Shown here: positions 39,251 to 46,622 of the stretch, piece by piece
Layout of the letters: each line of letters opens with the position of its first letter
How positions within the stretch are numbered: position 1 is the stretch's first letter
Virus record (IMG/VR): IMGVR_UViG_3300032214_000528
Coordinates: 1-64,000 of that record
DNA: 64,000 bases
Source: a virus
Strand: one strand, 5' to 3'
Notes under the pieces: generated by a model
The model's database searches: none
Told to the model about the DNA's origin: nothing
Seen by the model: the letters and a program-made list of their open reading frames with translations, nothing else
Made by a program: the position numbers and the translations under genes

Positions 39251-39328
39251 TTTTCCGGGCGTCCACTCCGTTAAGAGAGGGAGGGGAGGCAGATTATCCG
39301 GGGAGGGTTGTGTGTGTGTTTTGTGTTT
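39249..39328 (-). repeat. Dispersed element, copy 2 (intergenic)
   Basis: The copy begins at the stop codon of the proteasome-like gene (GATTTTCCGGGCG ... CTCCGTTAA) and ends GGGTTGTGTGTGTG. Between the ends lies a purine-rich stretch with ATTATCCGGGG, also present as AATCCGGGG in copy 3. The 3' end of the 52-residue ORF on the minus strand is encoded within it. Confidence 0.8.
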
Positions 39329-39452
39329 GGTCTTCTGGCACGAGCTTGTCTAGCTCTTCCCAAAGGGTTTTGATATCTAGTTGATCTAGGTGGTTTTTAT
39401 AGTCTTGTGCTTCTTGTATGGTTTTATGGTCCAGTTGTTTATCTTTGCTCAT
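39294..39452 (-). CDS. Hypothetical helical mini-protein (52 aa)
   Basis: A 52-residue frame starts eight bases after the stop of the virion protein at 39461. It is helical and charged (MSKDKQLDHKTIQEAQDYKN, LWEELDKLVPED). Its last dozen residues (TQNTHTTLPG) are encoded by the repeat element, as are parts of the HNH tail, so the element may have supplied the stop codon. Ribosome site is weak. Confidence 0.5.
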   Translation of the reverse strand: MSKDKQLDHKTIQEAQDYKNHLDQLDIKTLWEELDKLVPEDQTQNTHTTLPG

Positions 39453-39460
39453 CTGCTTGA

Positions 39461-40699
39461 CTAAAGTAGATCGTGCCAGCCAAGTAAGGCTCTTATGCTC
39501 ATGGTGCCAGTCATTGTTCTAAAAGATAAAACGTATACATCTGAAACTGGATTATCTGAATTAGTACGACCTAGCTGAAGATCCCAAGTGCCTAAGTTAT
39601 CTGACTCTTGTATTGCAGCAGATTGATTAGTTGCATATAAGAATTGACGACGTGTTGGTGTGCCATCTTGACTCATTGCAGTTGCAGTAACGTTGTATTC
39701 TAGATTTCCAGTGTATGGGTCTGTAACCCAAGTTCCACCTGTAACTGAGCTTGGATTCTTAACTAATGCCCAGCCGCCTTCTCCAGCATTAGATGATGCA
39801 ACATCTACATATGTAGGAAGAATTACAGAATCTGTTCTTCCAGCTTTTAAACGAATAGCGATAAGTGGGTATCTATCAGTTCCAACTGATGCTGCCTGAT
39901 CACGCCATGCAGTGTGAATAACAGCTTCTTCGTGACTATATCCTCCATTAGAAATAATGCTTACACAGATCTGCTTTAGACTACTTGAAGAAGCAGTTGC
40001 TCCCGTGTTTTCTATTTCATATCTAACTGGAAGAGATGCTGTAGTTATATAGACAGATGTAGTGGTGTTTGCGTGGTTAAAAATATGAACTGGAACAAAA
40101 TAACCATCAATTGCAAAGCCTAGTCGTACAGAACCTACACCAAGCCATTCATATTCAGACCAGAAGATTTGAGCTTTAGATAGATCAAGGACTAAATCAC
40201 TTGGGCCATCTCCATTAAGTTGATCGATATTCCACTGGGATTGTGGTACTCGTGTCTCAACTACAGCTCCAGTAATATAACTACGCTTAACAAGATAAAC
40301 ATTTAAACCATCTACTTCTAGGTAGAAACCGTTTTGGCGGGAAAAATAACCTGCTCTTTGTCTGAGGTTTGCTTTAGGTGCTGCAAAGACAAATGTCTGC
40401 ATAACTTGTAAAGACTTGCCTGGCTGGTAAGGAAATACTCTGTAGCTTTCTAAAGTAACCTTATCCCCAGAAGCAGTGTTGACGTTAAGTGAAAGACTGC
40501 TTTCATTTACTAAATATGTTACTGAACCTGCACCAGCAACTTCCTCACTAAAATCATCGTTTCTTTTATAGCGATGAGATGAGTCAAAGAGTGTGTATGG
40601 CTCAGAAGTCTTTATGCGTCCAAAAAGATCTGTGCGAAAGCTTGAGAAGCCATGCTGGGAAACGTTAGGTACATTGCCCTGTCCATTGGTATTGGCCAT
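39461..40699 (-). CDS. Virion structural protein (412 aa), paralogue of a domain of the 1930-aa fibre
   Basis: The start MANTNGQGNVPNVSQHGFSS is followed by RTDLFGRIKTSEPYTLFD, a segment I know from structural proteins of large phages. Residues about 170-260 (SQWNIDQLNGDG, LDLSKAQIFWSEYEWLGVGS, LPVRYEIENTG) align with the corresponding region of the 4064-9856 protein (DWSIDPCDGTG, LDLSRIQMAYIDYSWYGAGK, LPGRYEVVTYE). It is therefore a tail or capsid decoration protein built on the same beta-rich fold, encoded outside the main fibre cluster. The gene ends close to the 52-residue ORF. Confidence 0.78.
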   Translation of the reverse strand: MANTNGQGNVPNVSQHGFSSFRTDLFGRIKTSEPYTLFDSSHRYKRNDDFSEEVAGAGSVTYLVNESSLSLNVNTASGDKVTLESYRVFPYQPGKSLQVMQTFVFAAPKANLRQRAGYFSRQNGFYLEVDGLNVYLVKRSYITGAVVETRVPQSQWNIDQLNGDGPSDLVLDLSKAQIFWSEYEWLGVGSVRLGFAIDGYFVPVHIFNHANTTTSVYITTASLPVRYEIENTGATASSSSLKQICVSIISNGGYSHEEAVIHTAWRDQAASVGTDRYPLIAIRLKAGRTDSVILPTYVDVASSNAGEGGWALVKNPSSVTGGTWVTDPYTGNLEYNVTATAMSQDGTPTRRQFLYATNQSAAIQESDNLGTWDLQLGRTNSDNPVSDVYVLSFRTMTGTMSIRALLGWHDLL

Positions 40700-40700
40700 A

Positions 40701-41012
40701 TTAGATTAAGCCAAATTCATCCATGAGGATTCCTCTTGGCTTTGCTCCTGTAATTCTCTTAGTTTCTTTTCCATCTTCAAAAACGATAATGGTTGGGATA
40801 CTGCTGATCTTAAGCTCTGCAGTCAAGCCTGAGTTCTCGTCTGCATTTACCTTATAGATAGTAATTTGTTCTGGAAAATCTTCTGCAATAGCTTCTAGTA
40901 TAGGGGCAACCATCTTGCATGGTCCACACCAGTCTGCCCAAAAGTCAACGGCGACCTTACCCTTTGAGGTTAGGACATCTGTTGCAAAATCTTTAGATGA
41001 GGTCTCTTTCAT
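40701..41012 (-). CDS. Thioredoxin (103 aa)
   Basis: The active site VDFWADWCGPCKMVAPILE is near residues 21-39, with the cis-Pro segment ISSIPTIIVFEDGKE near 72-86; length is standard. It reduces disulfides, and its obvious partner here is the class II ribonucleotide reductase at 53964-56009, whose C-terminal Cys pair needs a reductant. Its start overlaps the membrane-protein stop by one base. Confidence 0.93.
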   Translation of the reverse strand: MKETSSKDFATDVLTSKGKVAVDFWADWCGPCKMVAPILEAIAEDFPEQITIYKVNADENSGLTAELKISSIPTIIVFEDGKETKRITGAKPRGILMDEFGLI

Positions 41013-41287
41013 TACTCTTCATCTTTCTTAACTCCAGCTGCAGATGTTCCATTGAGCATGAAGCCTGAGATAACACCAACGAGAAACGAAACTGTGGTTG
41101 AAAGAAGGGTAAAGAAAGCCTTATCGTTTTCAGACTGGACTTCTCCTAGTGGCTGAGTTACAAAGGTAACGGCATAAATAATTGCCATTGTTGAGCCAAA
41201 GACAGTCAGAGCAAGCATGAGGCCAACATAGAAGCGCAAGCGAGCATTGATTTCATCTGTTGTGTAGCGTGGTCGTCTACTTGGCAT
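41012..41287 (-). CDS. Two-TM membrane protein (91 aa)
   Basis: The start MPSRRPRYTTDEINARLRFY at 41287 overlaps the end of the lipoprotein gene by 11 bases; an ATG two codons earlier is possible. Two hydrophobic helices follow (FYVGLMLALTVFGSTMAIIY and FFTLLSTTVSFLVGVISGFM) with a short charged tail. Beside a lipoprotein gene, it could be a holin or part of a spanin-like lysis set, but the endolysin is 11 kb away. Confidence 0.65.
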   Translation of the reverse strand: MPSRRPRYTTDEINARLRFYVGLMLALTVFGSTMAIIYAVTFVTQPLGEVQSENDKAFFTLLSTTVSFLVGVISGFMLNGTSAAGVKKDEE

Positions 41288-41525
41288 TTGCATTTTCTGC
41301 AGCCTCTCTTTCAGAATCTTCATCATAAAGCGGGGTTCCCCTCATTACATCTTTAGTGCAAACTCCATATGCTTCGCAGTTAGGAGGTAGACACTCTGGG
41401 CTTTCCCAGTTGGCTGGATCCTGACATGGATAGCGATAAATGTCCTCAAAGTTGTATTTGCCACAAGAGGTAAGCGCAAGGCATAGCCCTAGTACAGCAA
41501 CAAGTTTAGCGAGTGTCCAATTCAC
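41277..41525 (-). CDS. Phage lipoprotein (82 aa)
   Basis: A signal peptide (MNWTLAKLVAVLGLCLALTS) ends in the lipobox LTSC. The mature part starts with CGKYNFEDIYRYPCQDPANW and contains further Cys (SPECLPPNCEAYGVC). The YRYPCQDPxNW signature with following Cys is one I recall from small lipoproteins of T4-like marine phages. An outer-spanin-type role is excluded for a monoderm host; an envelope-modifying or superinfection role is possible. Confidence 0.75.
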   Translation of the reverse strand: MNWTLAKLVAVLGLCLALTSCGKYNFEDIYRYPCQDPANWESPECLPPNCEAYGVCTKDVMRGTPLYDEDSEREAAENANAK

Positions 41526-41529
41526 CTAT

Positions 41530-41763
41530 TCATTTTACAGGAAAGTTTTCAGCGTCATCTGCAAGAAGATTGTCATAAATGTCAGAAGGAACCCTGTGAC
41601 CTGCCTCTTCGTGCTCCTTGAGGTGGTCAATCATTGCTTGAGTGTTGGTAGCGCCAAAACCAGACTGCTCCAAACGAGGGTCTAGCCAGCAAGCGCAACA
41701 GTATAAATAATCAGATGCCATGAAGACATAGACATCTGCTTCGATGAATCGTGAGTAAGCCAT
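41530..41763 (-). CDS. Cys/His-rich actinophage protein (77 aa)
   Basis: The start is taken at MAYSRFIEADVYVFMASDYL (41763) because TATAAT lies exactly six bases upstream; the longer open frame only translates the repeat element. YCCACWLDP near 21-29 and HLKEHEEAGHRVP near 47-59 give a C-x-C...H-x-x-x-H arrangement found in small actinophage proteins of unknown function that probably bind zinc. It is transcribed divergently from the gene at 41882. Confidence 0.75.
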   Translation of the reverse strand: MAYSRFIEADVYVFMASDYLYCCACWLDPRLEQSGFGATNTQAMIDHLKEHEEAGHRVPSDIYDNLLADDAENFPVK

Positions 41764-41784
41764 ATAGAGATTATAGCCGAAGTT

Positions 41785-41862
41785 GTATTTTCCGGGCGTC
41801 CACTCCGTTAACTGCAGAGGAGGGAGAAATCCGGGGAAGGGGGTTGTGTGTTTTTTGTCTTG
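41785..41862 (-). repeat. Dispersed element, copy 3 (divergent promoter region)
   Basis: The copy runs from GTATTTTCCGGGCG, four bases, CTCCGTTAA, through AATCCGGGG to GGGTTGTGTG. Its left end covers the -35 position of the leftward TATAAT promoter (41775-41770), and its right end lies just upstream of the rightward TAGTAT box (41870-41875). Thus this copy could be the regulatory DNA for both genes. Confidence 0.8.
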
Positions 41863-41863
41863 T

Positions 41864-41881
41864 TTCGTGTAGTATCTGGGT
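41864..41881 (+). promoter_or_regulatory. -10 box TAGTAT, six bases before ATG
   Basis: TAGTAT (41870-41875) plus CTGGGT precedes the ATG at 41882. The same arrangement and bases occur before the gene at 38720. No ribosome site is present, so a leaderless transcript is likely. The divergent TATAAT on the minus strand (41775-41770) also sits six bases before its ATG. Confidence 0.5.
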
Positions 41882-42595
41882 ATGAGTAACTTGGTTAAGT
41901 TTGTAGATAGATATGGCAATACCCCTAAGCACTTATACCCTGTACCAGCTAAGGATATTCTGCCAGACTGGTACAAGGCAACTACTAGCCACTATCAAAA
42001 CAAAAAGAAGATCTACGGAAAAGATATGACTTCTGGTTTAACATCAGGCACAGTTAAAAAATGTATTCCTGTTTTTGATGCTCTTACAGCAGGATACATC
42101 ATTGTGACAACTGTAGACATAAGTGTTACAAGCAATTATGGAGAGAGCGAGTTTACTTGGTCTTCTGAAGGAGCAGCACTAGGCACTCATCCTATAGGGC
42201 AAGCAGACCTACACCCCTATGTCAGTGGTGATAAGAGAATTATGAAATTTGCTAATCCGTGGGGGATTCAAACCCCTAAAGGATATTCCTGTCTTTTTAT
42301 CCCCCCTGTTCATAGAGAGTCTGTTTTTAAAATTCTTGAGGGGGTTGTTGATACTGATACCTATTTAAATCCTGTAGAGCTTCCTTTTGTTTTGACTGAT
42401 CGTAATTTTAACGGGATTATCCCTGCTGGAACCCCTATGGCACAAGTGATTCCTTTCAAACGGGAGTCATATAGGATGGAGATATCTTTTGCACAAGAGG
42501 ATATAGAAAAGCAAAAAGGCATCTTTAGAGATATTAGATCAACGTTTTTTAATAGCTATAAGGATAGATTTTGGTCTAAGAAGAACTACAGCTGA
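41882..42595 (+). CDS. Beta-rich hypothetical protein, halogenase neighbourhood (237 aa)
   Basis: Motifs in order: PDWYKATTSHYQNK near 28-41, KCIPVFDALTAGYII near 60, then MKFANPWGIQTPKGYSCLFI with PPVHRES near 120-148, and FNGIIPAGTPMAQVIPFKRE near 178-198. The W.I.TP.G...L..PP.H...PL..IIP pattern is shared with the protein at 48248-48991 and more weakly with the pair at 46615-48170. It resembles DUF6065-type proteins from memory; the beta-strand density suggests a double-stranded beta-helix. No enzyme activity can be assigned. Confidence 0.75.
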   Translation: MSNLVKFVDRYGNTPKHLYPVPAKDILPDWYKATTSHYQNKKKIYGKDMTSGLTSGTVKKCIPVFDALTAGYIIVTTVDISVTSNYGESEFTWSSEGAALGTHPIGQADLHPYVSGDKRIMKFANPWGIQTPKGYSCLFIPPVHRESVFKILEGVVDTDTYLNPVELPFVLTDRNFNGIIPAGTPMAQVIPFKRESYRMEISFAQEDIEKQKGIFRDIRSTFFNSYKDRFWSKKNYS

Positions 42596-42633
42596 GAAAG
42601 TAGGAGTTTCTTATTTAGGATAGAGTTTTACCT

Positions 42634-42879
42634 ATGAGTGAAGACGATATCCCAGAGGATAATTTGGATGACCTTGAGTTTGAGGGTATGACCCCTCTAG
42701 ACCAAGACGCTGCCAATATGCATGAAATGTTTGAGTCCTTGAAAAGAGCTGGGTTTACTGATCGTCAAGCTCTTCAATTAGTTGCTTTTCTTGTTGAAGA
42801 AAGTGGTAATGGAGGAGCCAATATTGAATTTGTCGCTGACCCAAATATGTTCCCAGACGACGAAGACGACGATCAATGA
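42634..42879 (+). CDS. Acidic hypothetical protein (81 aa)
   Basis: Both ends are strongly acidic (MSEDDIPEDNLDDLEFEG and PDDEDDDQ) around a helical middle (MHEMFESLKRAGFTDRQALQ, LVAFLVEES). Such small acidic proteins are sometimes DNA mimics or polymerase binders, but no family is recognised. Its stop overlaps the next start (ATGA). Confidence 0.65.
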   Translation: MSEDDIPEDNLDDLEFEGMTPLDQDAANMHEMFESLKRAGFTDRQALQLVAFLVEESGNGGANIEFVADPNMFPDDEDDDQ

Positions 42880-43148
42880 TTGAACCGACTCCCGAAGAAG
42901 AAGCTCTAGTTGAAATGCTTTTAGAGGCTGGGGCTCTTTATATTGGTGGGGTTGATGAGAATGGTAAAGAACTTTATTTTATGGACCCTCCTGTGATGAA
43001 GGAGGTCTGTCCACCCTTTTATGATTTGTGGATGCGTGATTTAGATGATGGTCTTATGGAGCTATTTAAGCTGGGACTTCTAGATGTTAACTATGATGAG
43101 AGTTTGAAGCCACGGTTTTCTGTTAGGACTATGCCCTTAGAAGATTAA
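42876..43148 (+). CDS. Acidic hypothetical protein (90 aa)
   Basis: A 90-residue protein (MIEPTPEEEALVEMLLEAGA, YFMDPPVMKEVCPPFYDLW) coupled to the preceding gene by ATGA and ending 16 bases before the halogenase ATG. No family recognised; the co-directional packing suggests it belongs with the halogenase operon. Confidence 0.65.
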   Translation: MIEPTPEEEALVEMLLEAGALYIGGVDENGKELYFMDPPVMKEVCPPFYDLWMRDLDDGLMELFKLGLLDVNYDESLKPRFSVRTMPLED

Positions 43149-43164
43149 ATGGTAGGGTTCAAGC

Positions 43165-44733
43165 ATGATACAGACAAGAAAACTTGAAAAAATTACCGTA
43201 GTAGGCGGTGGAACTGCAGGTTGGTTAACTGCACTATACGTCAAAACATGCTTACCTGATTCAGAAGTAACTCTTATTGAGTCAGAGGAAATTGGTATCT
43301 TAGGGGCTGGTGAAGGGTCTACTCCTCACCTAGTCTACTTATTAGATCTTGTTGGTATTCCTGTTTCTAGGGTTATCAAAGAAACTGGTGCGACTATAAA
43401 GACTGGTATTAAATTCACTAATTGGAATAATGATGGTGAATTTTATTATCACGGGTTTGCAATGAGAGAGGGTTTTGGATTTAACTCTGTACAGATAAAC
43501 CCCCTTGCTTTATCGACATTATCTACATATGTTAGCAATGCTGTAAAGAATGAAAAGCTTGGCTTAGTTGACATGTCAGAAAAACTAGGGGAAAGCAATA
43601 AAGTTCCGTTTACTGTTAATAGAGATGCTCCAGCAGATGTCTCTAACACTATATTTAAGTTTAATAACTACGGAGATTTTTCTCTGCACTTTGATGCAAA
43701 AAAGCTAGCAGAGCTATTGAGATCTATTGGAGAAGACCGTGGTATTAAAAGAATTGAAGGGATTGTAGCCTCGACAGAAGAAGACTCGTATGGTGATATA
43801 AAAACAATTACACTGGAGTCTGGTGAAAAGGGAGAGACTGATTTTGTTTTTGACTGCACTGGTTTTGCGAGATTCCTTATTGGAAAAAAGTTTAAGTCTG
43901 AGTGGGACAGCTACTCAGAATATCTGCCTGTAAATGCAGCAATTCCTTTTTTCTTACCTGCTAACGAAAACAACACTCCTCCATACACAGAAGCAATAGC
44001 TATGAAGTATGGTTGGATTTGGAAGATTCCTCTACAACACAGGTTTGGTTGTGGATATGTCTACGACTCTAGTTTAATAACTGAAAAACAAGCTATGGAA
44101 GAAATAGAAGACTATCTTGGTTTTGAACCAGAGTATCCTAGAAAAGACAAAGGTGGCTTTAAATTTAGCGCAGGGTCATATAAACAACCTTGGATTAAAA
44201 ATTGTATTGCTGTAGGACTATCTTCTGGATTTATTGAGCCACTAGAGGCAACTTCTATTTGGGTAAGTATTATGTCTCTTAGAGAAGCGCTCTCTAACGT
44301 AGAGCTTATGACACTTAAAGACGATAGAGTTTCAGATGAATATAACTCTTACATGCAAAAAATTAATGAAGAAGTTCGTAACTTTGTATACTTTCACTAC
44401 ATGTCTAATAGAAATGACACGGAGTTTTGGGAAAAGTTCTCTGACTATAATAAAGCTCCAGAAGGAGTTAAAACTATTGTGAATAAGTGGTCCTATAGAC
44501 CTCCTAGAGTAGAAGATAAGTACGGTATTTTCTGGACTATTGAAAGTTGGTACGCGGTAGGTTGTGGAATTAACTTAGTTGATAAAGAAGTTATAAAGCG
44601 ATCTTACACTCATGCAGATGTGAGTAAGTGGGCTTTTGGTCAATATGGAGATTTAAAAGCAAAACAAGATGATGCTGTTAAACATTTTATGGACCACTCG
44701 CAATTCATAGAAGAGCTTAAGCATGAAATTTAG
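43165..44733 (+). CDS. Flavin-dependent halogenase, phage VirX1-like (522 aa)
   Basis: The tryptophan-halogenase family marks are all visible: FAD-binding GGGTAG at residues 14-19, GEGSTP at 49-54, a Lys at position 79 in ATIKTGIKFTNW (the site of the catalytic Lys of PrnA-type enzymes), the WxWxIP motif in GWIWKIPLQHR near 285, and GLSSGFIEPLEATSIW near 352. The reaction expected is FADH2- and oxygen-dependent formation of a Lys-bound hypohalite that halogenates an aromatic substrate. Homologues are known in cyanophages, including the characterised VirX1 of phage Syn10. No flavin reductase is seen nearby. TAGGGT lies six bases before the ATG. Confidence 0.9.
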   Translation: MIQTRKLEKITVVGGGTAGWLTALYVKTCLPDSEVTLIESEEIGILGAGEGSTPHLVYLLDLVGIPVSRVIKETGATIKTGIKFTNWNNDGEFYYHGFAMREGFGFNSVQINPLALSTLSTYVSNAVKNEKLGLVDMSEKLGESNKVPFTVNRDAPADVSNTIFKFNNYGDFSLHFDAKKLAELLRSIGEDRGIKRIEGIVASTEEDSYGDIKTITLESGEKGETDFVFDCTGFARFLIGKKFKSEWDSYSEYLPVNAAIPFFLPANENNTPPYTEAIAMKYGWIWKIPLQHRFGCGYVYDSSLITEKQAMEEIEDYLGFEPEYPRKDKGGFKFSAGSYKQPWIKNCIAVGLSSGFIEPLEATSIWVSIMSLREALSNVELMTLKDDRVSDEYNSYMQKINEEVRNFVYFHYMSNRNDTEFWEKFSDYNKAPEGVKTIVNKWSYRPPRVEDKYGIFWTIESWYAVGCGINLVDKEVIKRSYTHADVSKWAFGQYGDLKAKQDDAVKHFMDHSQFIEELKHEI

Positions 44734-45007
44734 AACACAGTGGATAACCGCCTTAGGATCGATGAAGAAAAAAGAATATTGGAATTTACCTAATACAGTA
44801 GAATTTGCTGCTTTTATGACTAAAGCTGCAATTATTGTTCCCGGTCTTTTATTTGATACTCAACTGTGGTGGCTCTATATAGTTGCTCTTCTCACAAGCA
44901 TATCTTTAGTTTGGTCATCTACAGTCAAAACCTTGCCTACTATCATTTGGTTTAATATTTTATGGAGTGGTTTAGCTATTGCTGCTATCGCTAAGCATTT
45001 TATCTAA
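44723..45007 (+). CDS. Three-TM membrane protein (94 aa)
   Basis: It starts inside the last codons of the halogenase gene (11-base overlap), so it is translationally coupled. Three hydrophobic helices are seen (FMTKAAIIVPGLLF, WWLYIVALLTSISLVW, IIWFNILWSGLAIAAIAKHF). The N-terminus contains EYWNLPNTVEF. Function unknown; coupling suggests a membrane partner for the halogenase or its product. Confidence 0.65.
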   Translation: MKFRTQWITALGSMKKKEYWNLPNTVEFAAFMTKAAIIVPGLLFDTQLWWLYIVALLTSISLVWSSTVKTLPTIIWFNILWSGLAIAAIAKHFI

Positions 45008-45225
45008 GAGTCTCTAACTATTTTTGCAACATATTTTAAAACTTCGTCTGGTCTCCATGATGGATCTATCTTTGAATTTTCAATCTTATCTGCTAGGTCT
45101 TTTTTAAATTGAGCATGACCCCACCCAAACTTAGGCTCCAGCATATGAGTAACCTTGTCTCTAACTACCCCATTTACTCTTTCATACTCTTTTAACATTA
45201 CTGCAGCAAATCTAGGAGACAACAT
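45004..45225 (-). CDS. Hypothetical protein (73 aa)
   Basis: A 73-residue basic, helical protein (RFAAVMLKEYERVNGVVRDK, FGWGHAQFKKDLADKIE). A GAGGAG ribosome site precedes the ATG, which lies inside the end of the next upstream gene. It converges with the three-TM gene by a four-base overlap. No family recognised. Confidence 0.65.
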   Translation of the reverse strand: MLSPRFAAVMLKEYERVNGVVRDKVTHMLEPKFGWGHAQFKKDLADKIENSKIDPSWRPDEVLKYVAKIVRDS

Positions 45226-45625
45226 CTGACTCCTCCATCTTCATAGTCTCGTGCTCGACGTCGTTGTTAGCAGAGTAAAGTTTATAGGTAGTTCCACCAT
45301 TATTAGAAAATGCGTCACGATTGCGAATGCTCTGCCATAGGTCATCGCCAATCTGTACCCACTCCCTAGGCTCATTTGTAAGTGGAGCAAGGTTCTCGTA
45401 GCGCAGTAAACGATTGAGAGTTCCTATGCAATGATCTGTTGCTTCTGGACCTAACTGCATAATGTTGAATGCTTCAATGACAGAGACGTACCAAAGAATA
45501 ATCTTTGCATCCTCTTGAATAAGACTTAGCTCGCCAATTGCATGCTTAGACAGATCCGATAAATTCGTGGGAATAACTCCACCTTTCGTTGTTGAGCTCC
45601 CAACGACTTTTCGTTGCTTTCCCAT
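45212..45625 (-). CDS. Conserved-looking phage protein (137 aa)
   Basis: It overlaps the ABC/GNAT gene by 79 bases, yet AGGAGGA four bases before the ATG makes the start convincing. The protein is helical (KHAIGELSLIQEDAKIILWY) with EPREWVQIGDDLWQSIRNRD and AFSNNGGTTYKLYS in the second half. I do not recognise a family; the overlap shows it is co-expressed with the ATPase. Confidence 0.65.
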   Translation of the reverse strand: MGKQRKVVGSSTTKGGVIPTNLSDLSKHAIGELSLIQEDAKIILWYVSVIEAFNIMQLGPEATDHCIGTLNRLLRYENLAPLTNEPREWVQIGDDLWQSIRNRDAFSNNGGTTYKLYSANNDVEHETMKMEESDVVS

Positions 45626-46622
45626 CTGTCCTCCTCATATGGTTCTTTGATGTTGGTTTCCACACTGATGATTGGTCTCGATACTCACCTAGTCGTGGAT
45701 GCGATGTCTTTGAAAAGAATCGCTTTCCATTCTCTGTGTAATGTCGAGCTACTGCTTCGGAGATGCGTGGTCCAAAACCGAAACCCTGATAGTCAGGATG
45801 TACGACAAGTCTATGCTCTCTGAAAGCATTTTGCACAGTACCAGAGGGATAGGCCATGACGGATGCAAAACCTACTAACTGTCCTTCCCAGAGAGCCATG
45901 TAGTTGTGTGAGGCTTTGTTGAGCGACTCGGAGAGATAGTGATGCTTAGCGAAGTAGCTCCAAAGTAAGTTTGAGCAAGGGAATATTTCGAGTACCAGTT
46001 CAGGTCGTTGAAGATACCTCCCCGAGGTCCACTCGCCACGATCAGTATCAATTACCCAATCTGGTTCCAGAAACTCAAGGATGTCACGATGCACTGTTGC
46101 AAGAACTATCCCCTTAATCTTATTCTTACGAACATAGCGAGCCATAGAAGTTGATGCTGCCTTTGCAACATTGCGATCAATTACTGATGTGTATTCATCA
46201 ATAACTGCTCCACTACGAAGTGAACGAGCAAGTCCTGCTCTAAACTGCTGGCCATTAGATAAAGCATGAAATGGTTTGATCCACTCTGGAACGCTCATAA
46301 GTCCTGCAGCAGAAAGTCTTTCATTTGCTTTTTCTGGTGTTCCAAAGTGAGATGCAATAGATTTCTTTGAGTCCCAGATAAGGGTTGATGGTGAACCAAA
46401 AGACTTAAGAAGTGTTGACTTACCTGTACCAGATGCTCCAACAATAACGCCAATACCGAAGTCTTTAGGTAAATCGTCTGGGATTAAATATGGATAGAAA
46501 ACCTCTGTACCAGTTGATACATAATCAAAAGGACGAATAAGATCTTGAGTAAGCTCATCCATTTCTACGCTTGATGTGAGAGGAGAATCTGATCTATTTA
46601 ATTTAAACCATTCCTCACTCAT
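45546..46622 (-). CDS. ABC-type ATPase fused to GNAT acetyltransferase (358 aa)
   Basis: Residues 50-205 form a soluble ABC ATPase: Walker A GASGTGKST at 62-70, the signature helix LSNGQQFRAGLARSL near 122, Walker B GAVIDEYTS near 138 and the H-loop ATVHRD near 174. Residues 205-358 are GNAT-like: HYLSESLNKASHNYMALWEG, then the acetyl-CoA binding VVHPDYQGFGFGPRISEAVA. There are no membrane segments, so it is not a transporter. Proteins of this layout occur in actinophages; the substrate is unknown. It may use ATP hydrolysis to control acetylation of a host or phage target. Confidence 0.82.
   Translation of the reverse strand: MSEEWFKLNRSDSPLTSSVEMDELTQDLIRPFDYVSTGTEVFYPYLIPDDLPKDFGIGVIVGASGTGKSTLLKSFGSPSTLIWDSKKSIASHFGTPEKANERLSAAGLMSVPEWIKPFHALSNGQQFRAGLARSLRSGAVIDEYTSVIDRNVAKAASTSMARYVRKNKIKGIVLATVHRDILEFLEPDWVIDTDRGEWTSGRYLQRPELVLEIFPCSNLLWSYFAKHHYLSESLNKASHNYMALWEGQLVGFASVMAYPSGTVQNAFREHRLVVHPDYQGFGFGPRISEAVARHYTENGKRFFSKTSHPRLGEYRDQSSVWKPTSKNHMRRTDGKATKSRWELNNERWSYSHEFIGSV

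Noticed and set aside
41277-41525. Outer-membrane spanin lipoprotein
   Set aside because: An actinobacterial host of this type has no Gram-negative outer membrane; the lipobox only supports a membrane-anchored lipoprotein.
41764-41976. N-terminal extension of the 77-residue Cys/His protein
   Set aside because: The extra 71 codons translate the repeat element and the start of the divergent gene; the internal ATG has a -10 box at the right place.
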